From Parapristionchus giblindavisi (taxonomy: Eukaryota > Nematoda > Chromadorea > Rhabditida > Diplogasteridae): DNA of 64,000 nt. The position numbers and the translations under genes were made by a program. The notes under the pieces were generated by a model, which saw only the letters and a program-made list of their open reading frames with translations, did no database searches and was not told the DNA's origin. The stretch spans positions 897,501 through 961,500 of the forward strand of contig CALSFV010000227.1 in assembly GCA_943737045.1 (NCBI GenBank), given 5' to 3'. Shown one piece after another: positions 44,153-53,962 of this stretch (within the stretch, counting starts at the first letter, position 1; each line of letters starts with the position of its first letter).

Positions 44153-44220
44153 ATAACAAAGATGATATTTGGTCGAATGGAACGAATGTATTTCTCCGTT
44201 CCGTTCGTATTCTTCGATTC

Positions 44221-44279
44221 CTACCACTTCGTCTTTCGCTTTCTACCGGAATACTTCGACTCGTGCGCTACCTCTTTGC
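44221..44279 (-). pseudogene. Duplicate of the last BUD23 exon
   Basis: Minus strand; identical to 48488-48542 from GTAGCGCACG to the TAG stop, coding for [16 protein letters not shown]. The acceptor region is changed from TTTGCAGAGAAG to CTTGCAAAGAGG, which removes the CAG and shifts the phase, so it is probably not used. Confidence 0.8.
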
Positions 44280-44540
44280 AAGAAACGAGATTATCATAAG
44301 ATAAATATAACTTATAGTAATGCTTATTACAACTTATAACATAATATATATTTAATTTATAATAATTTAACAAGTTAGGTATATTTATTTTTTGGATTTG
44401 CTGCATTGTTGAAACACAGAAATTGGCAGTCGGAAAGTCGTAATTAGTTTAGAGTATTTTTAAACCCGTCGATTTCGAGTTTCCACTCTTTTTTTAAGTG
44501 CCATTAGTTATACCATATTTGATTCTAATCTTGTCAACAA

Positions 44541-45150
44541 GGTCAAAACTAAGTCCAGCATTATCATAAATCATTTTAAAATATAATCAAGACCATTTTA
44601 TCGCTTAACGATTATTTGACAGGTATTAATGAAAGCACAACGTAAATCAAAGCCCTGCACCAAATTAAACTATTGATTATATAAATTCACAAATATTAAT
44701 GTTTAGATATAAAATGTATAAAACTAAAGTTTACAATGTGCCTATCTATGTTTACGCTAGCGATGATCAAAAGTCGCGAAACGAAAAGAAAAACGAGGCG
44801 AGAGAGTGCGTAAAACGAGGAGAGTTGAATACGCTTTGCTATTCATTTCGCAACTTTTGAACAAAGCATAGGGCTAATTCATGCATACGTCGAAAAGTAT
44901 GTTACAAACTACGAAGCCTGACCGCATTTTGAGACGAAAATTCTCGAAAAAATCGAAAATCCTGACCGCATTTTGAAAATGTGTAGCCTAGCTATTCGAC
45001 CTATGAATGAATTCATGCAACTTGCACGACATAATCTTTCTCTTTGGAATAAATAATGCAATTCAGCTCTGTCAGTGCTCTTTCGGGAGATTGGCATCAT
45101 AGGAATGCCATAGGGGATTTCCCAATTTTGAACAAATAAAATATTGTTTA
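44541..45150. other. intergenic, nothing recognised
   Basis: AT-rich. A GACCGCATTTTGA motif near 44932 and 44963 recurs as GACCGGATTTTGA at 61769 and 61799 in an mtm-6 intron, marking another dispersed repeat. Confidence 0.4.
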
Positions 45151-45160
45151 GATTACAGTA

Positions 45161-45416
45161 TTGTGCGTATAAAATGTACTTGCATAAGAAAATGACAAAC
45201 GGTGCTAACGAACGGAAGTCACAATCGAGAGGCGGGCGAGATGTAGCCTTTTACATCTCGCCCCGCCTCTCGATTGTCTCTCCGCTGCCTCTCCCTAACC
45301 CGGCTGACCTTCGCCGCGCGCTATGTGATATATAAAAGAGATCTTCATAGTTTCTGAACCACGCAAAACAAGAAAGTCTCTTCTACAAATAAAACAAGTG
45401 ATTTTTATACGCTCAA
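45161..45416. mobile_element. MITE family B, 256-bp copy
   Basis: TA-flanked; starts TTGTGCGTATAAAATGTACT, ends GATTTTTATACGCTCAA. Very similar to the copy nested in the mariner (15284-15562). Confidence 0.75.
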
Positions 45417-45439
45417 TATTTGGTTAATGTTTGGTTTTA

Positions 45440-45550
45440 AATGCACACCTCGAGCTAATTTTATACTCTACTCAACACCCTCTACTAGAGAAAGAAAGCG
45501 AGAGAGCAATGCTAGTACGGTCAGTTTCAAATTAGTGCTTTTGTGTGCAA
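45440..45550. mobile_element. MITE family F copy
   Basis: CACACCTCGAGCTAATTTTATACTC ... GCGAGAGAGCAATGCTAGTA pattern with flanking family ends (given in part). Confidence 0.5.
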
Positions 45551-45552
45551 TG

Positions 45553-47117
45553 TAATAATAATAATAATAATAATTTATTTATCTTTAACGATAAACAGAG
45601 AGGTGAAAAAGAAAGTAAAACAATATTATGGAATGATGCGTGAGATCAAACATTGAATCAAGTGGGGACGACAGTAAATGATAATGATGCAAGAGTTAAA
45701 TAAATCGTTACAAGGGAAAGATAGATCAGTCTGGGATCGAGAAGTCGATCCTATTTTCGGGTAGTGATAGTAAACGTGCCGCCCTAGCGAAGAAACTGTA
45801 GTGCCTATATTGGAACCGTGACCCGGGATTATTGAAATTTATCCCATTTCTGGTTATATAGGTATTGAAATAATGGGATTTCTTGTTCGAAATTTTGAAC
45901 TTGCCTCTGAGAAGTTTGAGGGAAGTTCTAACGTCTATATTTAGTCTACGTTTTTCTAGCGTTTCCAGTTTAAGTTTTGTATTACGCTCAGGTGCTCCAG
46001 GCATATTCTCACTTGTATAACCATAGCAACGTGCGAATACTCTTCTGGTAAAGTAATTCTGAACTTTTTCGAGGATTTTAATATCCTTTTTCTGATAGGG
46101 ATTAAAGACTGTTGAAGCACTTTCAAGGATGGGGCGAATGTAGATCGAGAATGCTTTGAGGAGAATTGCAGGCTTTTTAGTCCGCAGTGCTCGCATTAGT
46201 ATGTGGCAAGCAGACTTTGCTTTTATTGAAATAGCTCTGCAATGGTCGGAAAATGTTAAAGTTTTCTGGATAGCAAAACCAAGGTCTTTAACTACTTCCT
46301 TTTTATTCAGTATTGCATTTTCGATCATATAGTTCCGTTTTGGGTTCGCTCTTCCAAGATGTAGGGTGGTGCATTTGTGAGATGCGAGAGGCAATTGCCA
46401 ATCATTAGCCCATCTAACTATTTTATCCACTGCTATTTGCAGTGGGACAGGAGAGTCGTCCTTATTAAATGATTTATATATTTTGATGTCATCGGCATAT
46501 AATCTGGCAACAACATCGTTATTTTGTACTAGTGCCGGTATTTCAGAAGTGAAAATTAAAAATAGTAAGGGTCCAAGTACAGAGCCCTGCGGTACGCCAC
46601 TACTGACTAGGTGATAATCGGACAGTTTATCTTTAACTCGAACTTGAAATGATCTATTGGAAAGATAATCAGAGATCCAGTTAATGGTTTTCATTGAAAT
46701 GCCAGTTGTACTGAGTTTACAAATTAGTTTTGGATGGGATACACTATCAAAGGCTTTTGCGAAGTCAAAATAGATAACATCAACTGTTTTTCCACTGCTA
46801 AGTGCGGCAGTCCAATGCTCTAGAACTTCCAGCATCTGTAGTTCTCGTGAACGATTCTTTCTGAATCCGTATTGTTCATCAGGGAATATCTCGAGTGATT
46901 CACAGTGAGATATTATGGGCCTACTTAAGATGCGTTCGAATATACGACAGAAAAATGATGTAATCGAAATCGGCCTATAATTGGATGGGTTGGAGTAGGG
47001 TGGGGATTTCTTAACAGGAGTAACTATTGAGTGTTTCCATTTTGAAGGGACTGTCCCTGAATCAAATGAACTTTTGAATATAATCTCTAAAGGCTCGGCA
47101 ATGGGAACAGCCACTCT
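45553..47117 (-). mobile_element. LINE (CR1/Jockey-like) copy 2, 5'-truncated
   Basis: Minus-strand element with an (ATT)n tail at 45553-45571, a 3' UTR and an unbroken reverse transcriptase frame. The 5' end is cut inside the domain and abuts a 16-bp inverted copy of its own first bases, then the inverted eat-4 fragment. Confidence 0.85.
45726..47116 (-). pseudogene. Reverse transcriptase of LINE copy 2 (5'-truncated, frame intact)
   Basis: Frame open from about VAVPIAEPLEIIF to TAG 45726, roughly 460 residues. Motifs: NYRPISITSFFCRIFERIL, YFDFAKAFDSVSHPKL, SSGVPQGSVLGPLLFLIF, RLYADDIKIYKSF with the catalytic Asp pair, and the C-terminal KVQNYFTRRVFARC. The endonuclease and the start of the reverse transcriptase are missing. 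The frame runs upstream through the junction into the flanking DNA ([20 protein letters not shown]), which is not LINE sequence. CR1/Jockey-like placement rests on motif spacing only. Confidence 0.85.
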
Positions 47118-47161
47118 CTTTAGGGGCTGTTCCCATTGCCATGGCTTTAAAATGCGTTTTT

Positions 47162-47525
47162 GTTGCCTCCACAATTGAATATCTTCCTGACGGCCGTTGT
47201 GGAGAGTATCTTATGGGAGCGTAGATAATCAGCGAATTGTCCACCCGCGAGCACGACTCCGCCCATCACGAGATGAGGAATGGCCGCGACGAGTCCCGAC
47301 AGGAAAGTGGAGGTTGCGGTAGAATATCATGCACAAACCACGAGTGATTATTGATTATTACAGATTGCTGATGATTTTTGTTATTGTTATTTGTTATGAG
47401 TTCTAATTAGTTATGAATGTTTCGATGCAAAATGTATTTCATTTTTCATTTCAAACAACTTCCCAACACAACTGAGAAAAATATATAAAACTACTATATA
47501 ACTAAAGGAGTGTTGAAGGGATCAT
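47162..47525 (-). pseudogene. Inverted copy of eat-4 exon 14 with intron flank
   Basis: Minus strand 47299-47167 equals eat-4 exon 14 in length (133 bp) and encodes the same 44 residues ([20 protein letters not shown]...). There are 10 base differences, all synonymous. The acceptor is TTTCCTG instead of TTTCCAG and the donor GC instead of GT. Upstream intron sequence (GTTTGTGC, AATAATCAATAATC, CCCTTCAACAC) is also shared, so it is a genomic duplication, not a retrocopy. Confidence 0.9.
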
Positions 47526-47540
47526 TTATGGCTGGTACTT

Positions 47541-48810
47541 TTTTTGTCTATGCTCTTTGATCTTTGATCTCATAAATAGTTAATCTTTGATCTCTTTATA
47601 TTATTGATCTTTGATCTTTCCTCATTATTGATTTTTGATCTCTCAATTAATTAATCTTTGATCTCTTTAAATTATTGATCTTTGATCTCTCTTCATTATT
47701 GATCTCTGCATTTTCCGGAAACATTACTGATCTCCAATTTCTCATCTCGCCATTATTGATCTTTGAATTTCAACTCTTACTAATCTCTCTAAATTATTCA
47801 TGTTAATTATTATATTACAGCAATATTATCGATAAAGCCTTTAAAGAATAGTAGTATACCAAAGCATAACTGCTCACAAGCTATTGGTAAGCGGATTCTT
47901 TCTCTGCGTTAATGACAACTGGAAACTGGAAAGTGACTGGTTGGGTGTGTGATATGAAAGAGAAAGTTTTCAGATCACCCGATGAGTTGGGTTGCTAATA
48001 GTGATAGGATAATGGGATAATATATCGAGAATGATGATAATAATAATAATAATAATAATACTTTATCTATCAGCACATTAGATGCAGAGAGGGCCAAAAC
48101 AGGGGGAATCTTCTTATCCACAAGATTTATCCTTTCGTCTCTGAGAGAATTCATCTCCATTCAAGAAAACGTCGGCAAATGAAACTTGATTATGATAGTC
48201 AAATAACCCACGAAAACTTGTTCGTCCAATAGGCCTGCTTGACGAGAATGATATCCCAATATTATCATTATTACTATTATTAATATTATCACATATAATT
48301 ACTACTATTATTGCACATAAGGTTCAAAACTTCAAATAACTCTTTTTATTCTCTGCCAACAAAACCACAAAAGCGAAAATCAACAAAACAAGGCGTATAA
48401 CGGATAACAATGATGATATTTGGACGAATCTTAAAAATAAAAAATAGAACGAATTTATTTTCCCGTTCCATTCGTATTCTTCGATTCCTACCACTTCGTC
48501 TTTCGCTTTCTACCGGAATACTTCGACTCGTGCGCTACTTCTCTGCAAAGAAACGAGAATTATCATAAATCATAGATAATACTAATATATATAATTTGTG
48601 ATAATTTTATAAACTTATAAAATTATATATAAGATATAAGAGATAATATAGATCAGCGGTGTGAAATATCATAATTCCCGCACTTTATTCGCGCCCACGA
48701 ATTAATATTTCGAGTTTCCGGGTGCTTTTTTTAAAGCTTGGCAACTCGCTGATTTCGAGTTTCCACTCTTTTTTAAAGAGCCATTAGTTATAGCATAACT
48801 GATGCGATTC
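47541..48810. repeat. Duplication block A' (partner 43233-44540)
   Basis: Same order and orientation as block A, without the hAT MITE and with a shorter microsatellite. It contains the BUD23 terminal exon that keeps a good acceptor. Confidence 0.85.
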
Positions 48811-49841
48811 TTTTGTACATCATACATTGCCATATCCTCGTAATGCGAGGATTAACCCACTATATCAGTCCCATTTTGTCCCACTTGATACGAAAATAAG
48901 CTAAAAATGACGATTTTATAGCGAAAAATAACGAATTTTCTAAATTGATCCACCATATTTCGAAATCTGCCCACTATATAAAAACAATGGCGAGGGCACC
49001 GAAAATGTATGCTGTACATAACTAAGATAAAAAGAGGCGAGTGTGTAAAACTAGGACAGCTGTTTATGCTGTGATATTCTATCCACAACTCTTGTGCATA
49101 GTCAAATGAGTTCATAATAATACAGTACACCAACCTTCCCCTTTTAGCATAATAATACAGTATATCAACCTTCCCCTTTTAGCATAATAATACGGTATAC
49201 CAACCTTCCCCTTTTAGCATAATAATACAGTATACCAACCTTCCCCTTTTAGCATAATAATACGGTATACCAACCTTCCCCTTTTACCCGCTCGCTCTCT
49301 CTTCGCATCAATCCACGCCTTGGATCCCTTCACCAGGCGGTCCTTGCCCGATGGTCGTCCCGTCTGGAACACTCTGAAAAGGGAGGAATAGGATTACGGT
49401 AGGGATATTGATTGAATCGATTCCAAAAAATGCCCAAAAAAACAGTACAGATACCCATCAAGCGTTGATAGACAAACGTGAACGTCACAAGTGTAGTCGA
49501 AGGTTTTTTTATCAATAATTCAATAACCAATCAATAATCCTCCCCTACACCAGTAACGATTGCATACAAACGGTTTCAAGGATATGGCTACAAAGTGCAA
49601 TCAATCAATAATCTGTCAGAAACTAAGACTCATAATGATGGTGAATACTGAACACAACTTGTGAATGGTGAATAATTCATATTACCAAGCCAATCAATAA
49701 CCTCACCTTCTTCCCACATTCTCCACTTGTCTCCTCACATCCTGATCAGCTCCCTCCTCGGTGAGTGCACGAGGCAATTGTTGTACTCCACCCGTCATCA
49801 GTACCAGATATACCCTAATAATAATCTAATAATAATAATAA

Positions 49842-49928
<87 letters not shown>

Positions 49929-52889
49929 TAATAATAACAATAGTAATAAATAAATTTAATCGATTTAAACATATACATACACCACATTCAGAAGAATTTT
50001 TGTAATGCTTTAAAATCACACCCAAAACTAATTTTACTCGCTCTGGCGCTCTCTCGTTGATAAAGAAAACGAGAGAGCATTGCCAGAGCGGAGAGTTCCA
50101 AGTTAGCTCGGTGTGTGCCTCTAAGGAAGAAAAAAACAAAATATCGATTGAAAATATTGATTTGCAACCAACTTCTTCGCTTTGGCCGAATTGGGAAAGT
50201 CGACTACGAGACCGCCGTTGAAACCGGCACGCATTGCCTGAAATGAGATAAACCATCACGATACTCAGCCGAGCTACGCAGACAATATTTGATTCTATAC
50301 GTAGTCAATATAGTTACATAGTCAGAAACCATCATAATACTCAGTCAAGCTACGCAGCCAATATTTATCGAATTGAGATGATGATATACATCTACTAATA
50401 GATAAAATTTTGAAAACATCACAATACTCAGCCAAGCTACGCAACCAATATTCAACAGTTATATTGATCGAATTGTTTCGAATAAATAAATCAATAAATC
50501 AATACCTGCGACATGATAAGATCACTCTGCTGCTCGTTCTCGGGATAGAATTGGAAGACCGCACGCGTACCACGTCCCTGCAAAGGTATACGGTAGTGGA
50601 TCGATACGGCATCCTACTGCGTACTGTATCCAGCAGTACCACTGAGCTATTGATTTCTCCATCAATAAGCATTCGTAGCAAACATTTTATCTCAAGGAAT
50701 TCTCTGGTTGGCTTAAAGTGAACAACAATTTTAAGCATGGAAATAGTTTGGCCACATTCTCTCAGTTTTACTGTAGAAAAATCGCCTTTCTTGCATCAAT
50801 GGTAATCTTTCGCATAAAAAATGAGCCTTATATACTGTGTCAATCCTCACATTGTGAGGGTAAGAAAATGTATGCCTACCATGCACCCGTAGAGGGACTG
50901 GAAGAACCGATGGAGCCGCTTCTTCGGGTTCTGATCCGCAGAGTTCGCGTGGCACAACCATTGAATGGCGGAGATACTGAAAACAATCGATAATTCATTA
51001 GAAACAATCAATAATCGAGAAAGTACGGTACTAGATTCATTAATTATTCAATATAGAAAAATGCGAATAGAGCAGAGTGTCAAATTACTAATTCAGGATG
51101 TTGTTCATTTTTCACATTTTACACAATTTATCTAGATCAACTAGGCGGAAGAACCATGCCTTCTTTGAACAACCGATTCTTGCCCAATTACAACAATATT
51201 AACAAATTGTTTATTTGACAGTATCGCATATTTTATAAATAAATCAATGAATAATTAAAAATAAATAAATAAATAATTAATTAATTAATTAATAAACAAA
51301 TAAATAATAAATGTATTACCTGACAGCACCGTCGAATGTGCCGGGTCTGAAGGGCATACCGCTGCCCATATCACGCAGGATCAGATCTTTCGTCGGGTCC
51401 TCGTCGTCTTCCCGATTGATCTCTGTAATCAATCAATAATTGGAAGGATTAATCAATAATAAGTACATGTATAGCTTAATGGATCTTGTCATGATGATGT
51501 TAATATAGATTTTTTTCTATGTGAAGCCAATGGAGTAGAAGACAGGATAGATGTTTAATTTTTCCAAGTTTGAGGTACTAAATTTCAACTGAATATGGTG
51601 ACTTACGCCGAAAAGTTTTAATAAATTAAACATCTATCTTGTCTTCTACTCCATTGGCTTTACATAGAATAAATCTATATTAATAATAAGTACTCATCAA
51701 TCGATTATTACTTCATCGATTTTCATCTCTCAACATCGGTCACACCCAATAGTAGTGTAACCAAACAAAGGGGAGGCAAAGGATCTTTTGCAACGGTGAT
51801 ACGATAACATAGCAATTTAAAAGGCAGATCACGAGCTGTTTTGTAACTCTCCGCTCTGGCAATGCTCTCTCGTAGACAAAGAAAGCGGAGAGAGTCAAAT
51901 TGGAAAGACATTGTGTACATGGTGAAGCACCCTAGTGGCGTGCGACAAAAAAAAATTAATTAATTAATTAATTAATTAACGTACTCAGCATGGGGAGCGA
52001 CACATCGAGTCCGACCCACACGTGACCATGATTGGAGATGACCTCGCCTGAGATGCCCGAACCACAACCTGCGAATAATAATAATAATAATAATTTATCT
52101 AATAATAATATAAATAAATACACTATATATGCAATACATACTTAATGATACATGTACTATAAATTCACAACAAACAATAACAACGGTCTCTTCATTGTGC
52201 ACACTATTTCTCTGTTCTCTAACAACGAGAGAGCATTGCGCGTCGAAGAGACCATTGAGTGAGGTTACGCTCCCTTTAAAGGAACACACTTTTCGGAAGA
52301 AGCACCTGCTCAGTTGACGGATCGTCTTGTTAGTTAAATTTAAATTTAAAATAAAATAGATCGACGTACCTAGATCGAGCAGATAGCACACTTTGCTATC
52401 GGGAAGCGCGAGCAGTTCGATGGCTCGCTCCGTCAGATCAGTCTGCACTTGGACGATGTGAGAGCTTAATCATATTTATATTTATTTAATTAATTTAATA
52501 TGTAATTTAATTTAAATAACTAGCATTATTTGATATGAAAGTCGTGGTCTCAAGAGCTAAATACAATTCTACGTAGCCAGCACGACGCAAACAAATTATA
52601 AGAAGTGCATAGTATTAATCAAGGAGGCATAACCCGCAAGACAACAGTCCTGCCAATTTGGCTGGCAGAATACAAAGGAACTGGTGTGTTCAATGAGAAG
52701 TGTACAAGCCCCACGAATAAAATACTTAAAACTTACTTGGAAGCATACTTTGACGACTCCGTTTCGTCATAGTACTGAAATGAAACAGCTCAAGAAGTGA
52801 ACATCGAGTTAATTCTAAGAAAAATGAAAATTATCAAAGCTCAATACCAATTCAGGCGGACCAGTGTGCTCGGGTCGTCTATTTGACAT
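48488..52889 (-). CDS. bud-23: BUD23/WBSCR22-type 18S rRNA (guanine-N7) methyltransferase
   Basis: Exons (minus): 52889-52848, 52774-52737, 52464-52370, 52068-51985, 51422-51320, 50976-50880, 50577-50506, 50237-50173, 49814-49707, 49373-49275, 48542-48488. The sum is 858 nt, 285 aa, close to human BUD23. It is a SAM-dependent enzyme that makes m7G in helix 43 of 18S rRNA, acting with TRMT112 in the nucleus and on pre-40S particles. It starts [18 protein letters not shown], the conserved N terminus. Motif [14 protein letters not shown] spans the exon 3/4 junction; WVGLDVS is the acidic ribose-binding loop; [20 protein letters not shown] follows. The C-terminal basic Bud23 domain ends [22 protein letters not shown] ends 12 bases before the start codon, fitting trans-splicing. 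Introns carry MITEs, a pseudo-tRNA and a 35-bp array at the exon 10 donor. Confidence 0.93.
48821..49011. mobile_element. hAT-type MITE family J in BUD23 intron 10
   Basis: 191 bp; CATACATTGCCATATCCTCG ... GGGCACCGAAAATGTATG. Flanks TTGTACAT and CTGTACAT agree at 7 of 8 positions. Confidence 0.8.
49131..49280 (-). repeat. 35-bp tandem array copying the BUD23 exon 10 donor
   Basis: Five units starting at 49131, 49166, 49201, 49236 and 49271. Each holds, on the minus strand, AAAAGGGGAAG|GTTGGTAT, the end of exon 10 plus its GT donor. The unit nearest the exon (49275) keeps the frame. Confidence 0.9.
49818..49945. repeat. (AAT)n microsatellite in BUD23 intron 8
   Basis: About 40 AAT units on the plus strand, starting only a few bases from the exon 9 acceptor. 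Confidence 0.9.
50008..50127. mobile_element. MITE family F in BUD23 intron 8
   Basis: TTTAAAATCACACCCAAAAC ... GCATTGCCAGAGCGGAGAGT ... GCTCGGTGTGTGCCTCTAAG, with the family fold-back. Confidence 0.65.
50585..50657 (-). repeat. tRNA-like relic in BUD23 intron 6
   Basis: Minus strand: AATAGCTCAGTGGTACTGCT (box A-like TAGCTCAGTGGTA) and, about 30 nt on, GTATCGATCCACTACC (degenerate box B). No matching acceptor stem. Confidence 0.45.
50795..50876. mobile_element. hAT MITE family J end next to the BUD23 exon 6 donor
   Basis: TGAGGGTAAGAAAATGTATG ends at about 50875, four to five bases from the exon 6 donor (GTAGG on the minus strand). The other terminus was not found, so the copy is partial. 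Confidence 0.55.
51501..51684. mobile_element. Fold-back MITE in BUD23 intron 4
   Basis: Arms of about 58 bp: AATATAGATTTTTTTCTATG...GATGTTTAATTT and the reverse complement at 51625-51684, with CCAATGGAGTAGAAGACA central to each arm. A family F copy follows at about 51815-51905. Confidence 0.75.
52188..52282. mobile_element. MITE family G in BUD23 intron 3
   Basis: GGTCTCTTCATTGTGCACAC ... GAGAGAGCATTGCGCGTCGA ... GGTTACGCTCCCTTTAA, as in the other G copies. Confidence 0.65.
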
Positions 52890-52902
52890 GTTTCGGTGTA
52901 CC

Positions 52903-53962
52903 TGTAAGAGCAATCTATGATCATGAAACAAAATAACAAAGTAGGACAACAAAGAAAATCATATAACGCTGAAATCAGCACTGCGCAATGAAAGCAAAAG
53001 AAAACCGAAAAGAAAGGTTGAGAGGGAATTACTTATCGTAATCTTATCGTGAACTGATTTTTTTCATATTTTTTTTCAGAATTTGAATCATTTCACCATA
53101 ATTTCATAAATATCTATATTGTTCTTGTAATAATAATACGAAATGAAAGTAGGTTAGCTTAGATAATATGAACAATTATTATTCCTACAAAAAAAACCTT
53201 AATTGAATTTTTCTTTTTCAATCGGATTCTCGGGCAAAAGAATAAAGGGTTTTTTTTTCATTACATGACTTTTATATTATTTCCGTTTAATAAATTTTTT
53301 AATGGTCATCAATATTACGGGATCATTCATCTGAATTTCCTAATCGATTTTTCTCTATTCAATCACTTTTTGTGCTGTTTACTTAACAATAAGTGATTGG
53401 CAAGATTAAGGGCAATAATAGAAACAATTTTTTTATCAATCAATCAATAATTTACAATCAGAGGTACTCGTTAGCTCATAAGCAAAATGGGTTTTGTTTG
53501 TGCGAATTCGAATGATGATACACGAAAGATATCTGCAGGGGGTTGGGGATAGAAACACTCGCCATTTCACACACTTTTTATACATATGAGAATGAAAAGT
53601 GGCTTAGAATGCTAACAAGCTTAGCGTGCTAAGTAGCTTGGAGTGCTAAAAAGCTCCTCTTCTTAAAATCAGCATAAGATAGAAATTAGCGTATTACAAC
53701 AAGAATAGAAATAAATTATGCTACATCTAAAACAAATTATTTATTGAATTTTTAAAATATAATCATAGCTCTCTCAGTGAACCCGGAAATGTACAAAACC
53801 AAGCAATATATACTAACAAAATGTAAAAATTATGAAAATACAGAGATCTCTCAAATTACAATATTATTACAACATATCAAAGGGGCATCAAAATGATGAT
53901 AGATACAGTATCCTATCGCGGAATGCAATCAATCAATAGACGCTAGAGATGATACAGTATCC
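52903..53962. other. Region between mtm-6 and BUD23, nothing recognised
   Basis: AT-rich 1-kb spacer containing the 3' end of mtm-6 and the 5' flank of BUD23 (both minus). Apart from AAGCTTAGCGTGCTAAGTAGC-like repetition near 53615-53655 (partial quote) nothing stands out. The spacing is long for a nematode operon. Confidence 0.45.

Larger units (their letters stand above)
43233..44540. repeat. Duplication block A (partner 47541-48810)
   Basis: Direct repeat beginning near GTCTATGCTCTTTGATCTTT and extending through GATTTCGAGTTTCCACTC. It includes TTTGATC-rich sequence, a long shared segment around CAATATTATCGATAAAGCC, and a copy of the last BUD23 exon. Block A differs from A' by an (ATT)n run and a 192-bp MITE. 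Confidence 0.85.

Noticed and set aside
44113..44304. 63-codon plus-strand frame over the duplicated BUD23 exon
   Set aside because: Antisense to a recognisable BUD23 exon copy; a shadow frame.
46905..47174. Start codon at 47174 for the LINE reverse transcriptase
   Set aside because: The first 20 or so codons are the junction hairpin and flanking DNA; the element is 5'-truncated and has no start of its own.
49131..49280. CRISPR-like array (five regular 35-bp units)
   Set aside because: Units are contiguous with no unique spacers, the host is eukaryotic, and the unit copies a splice junction of BUD23.
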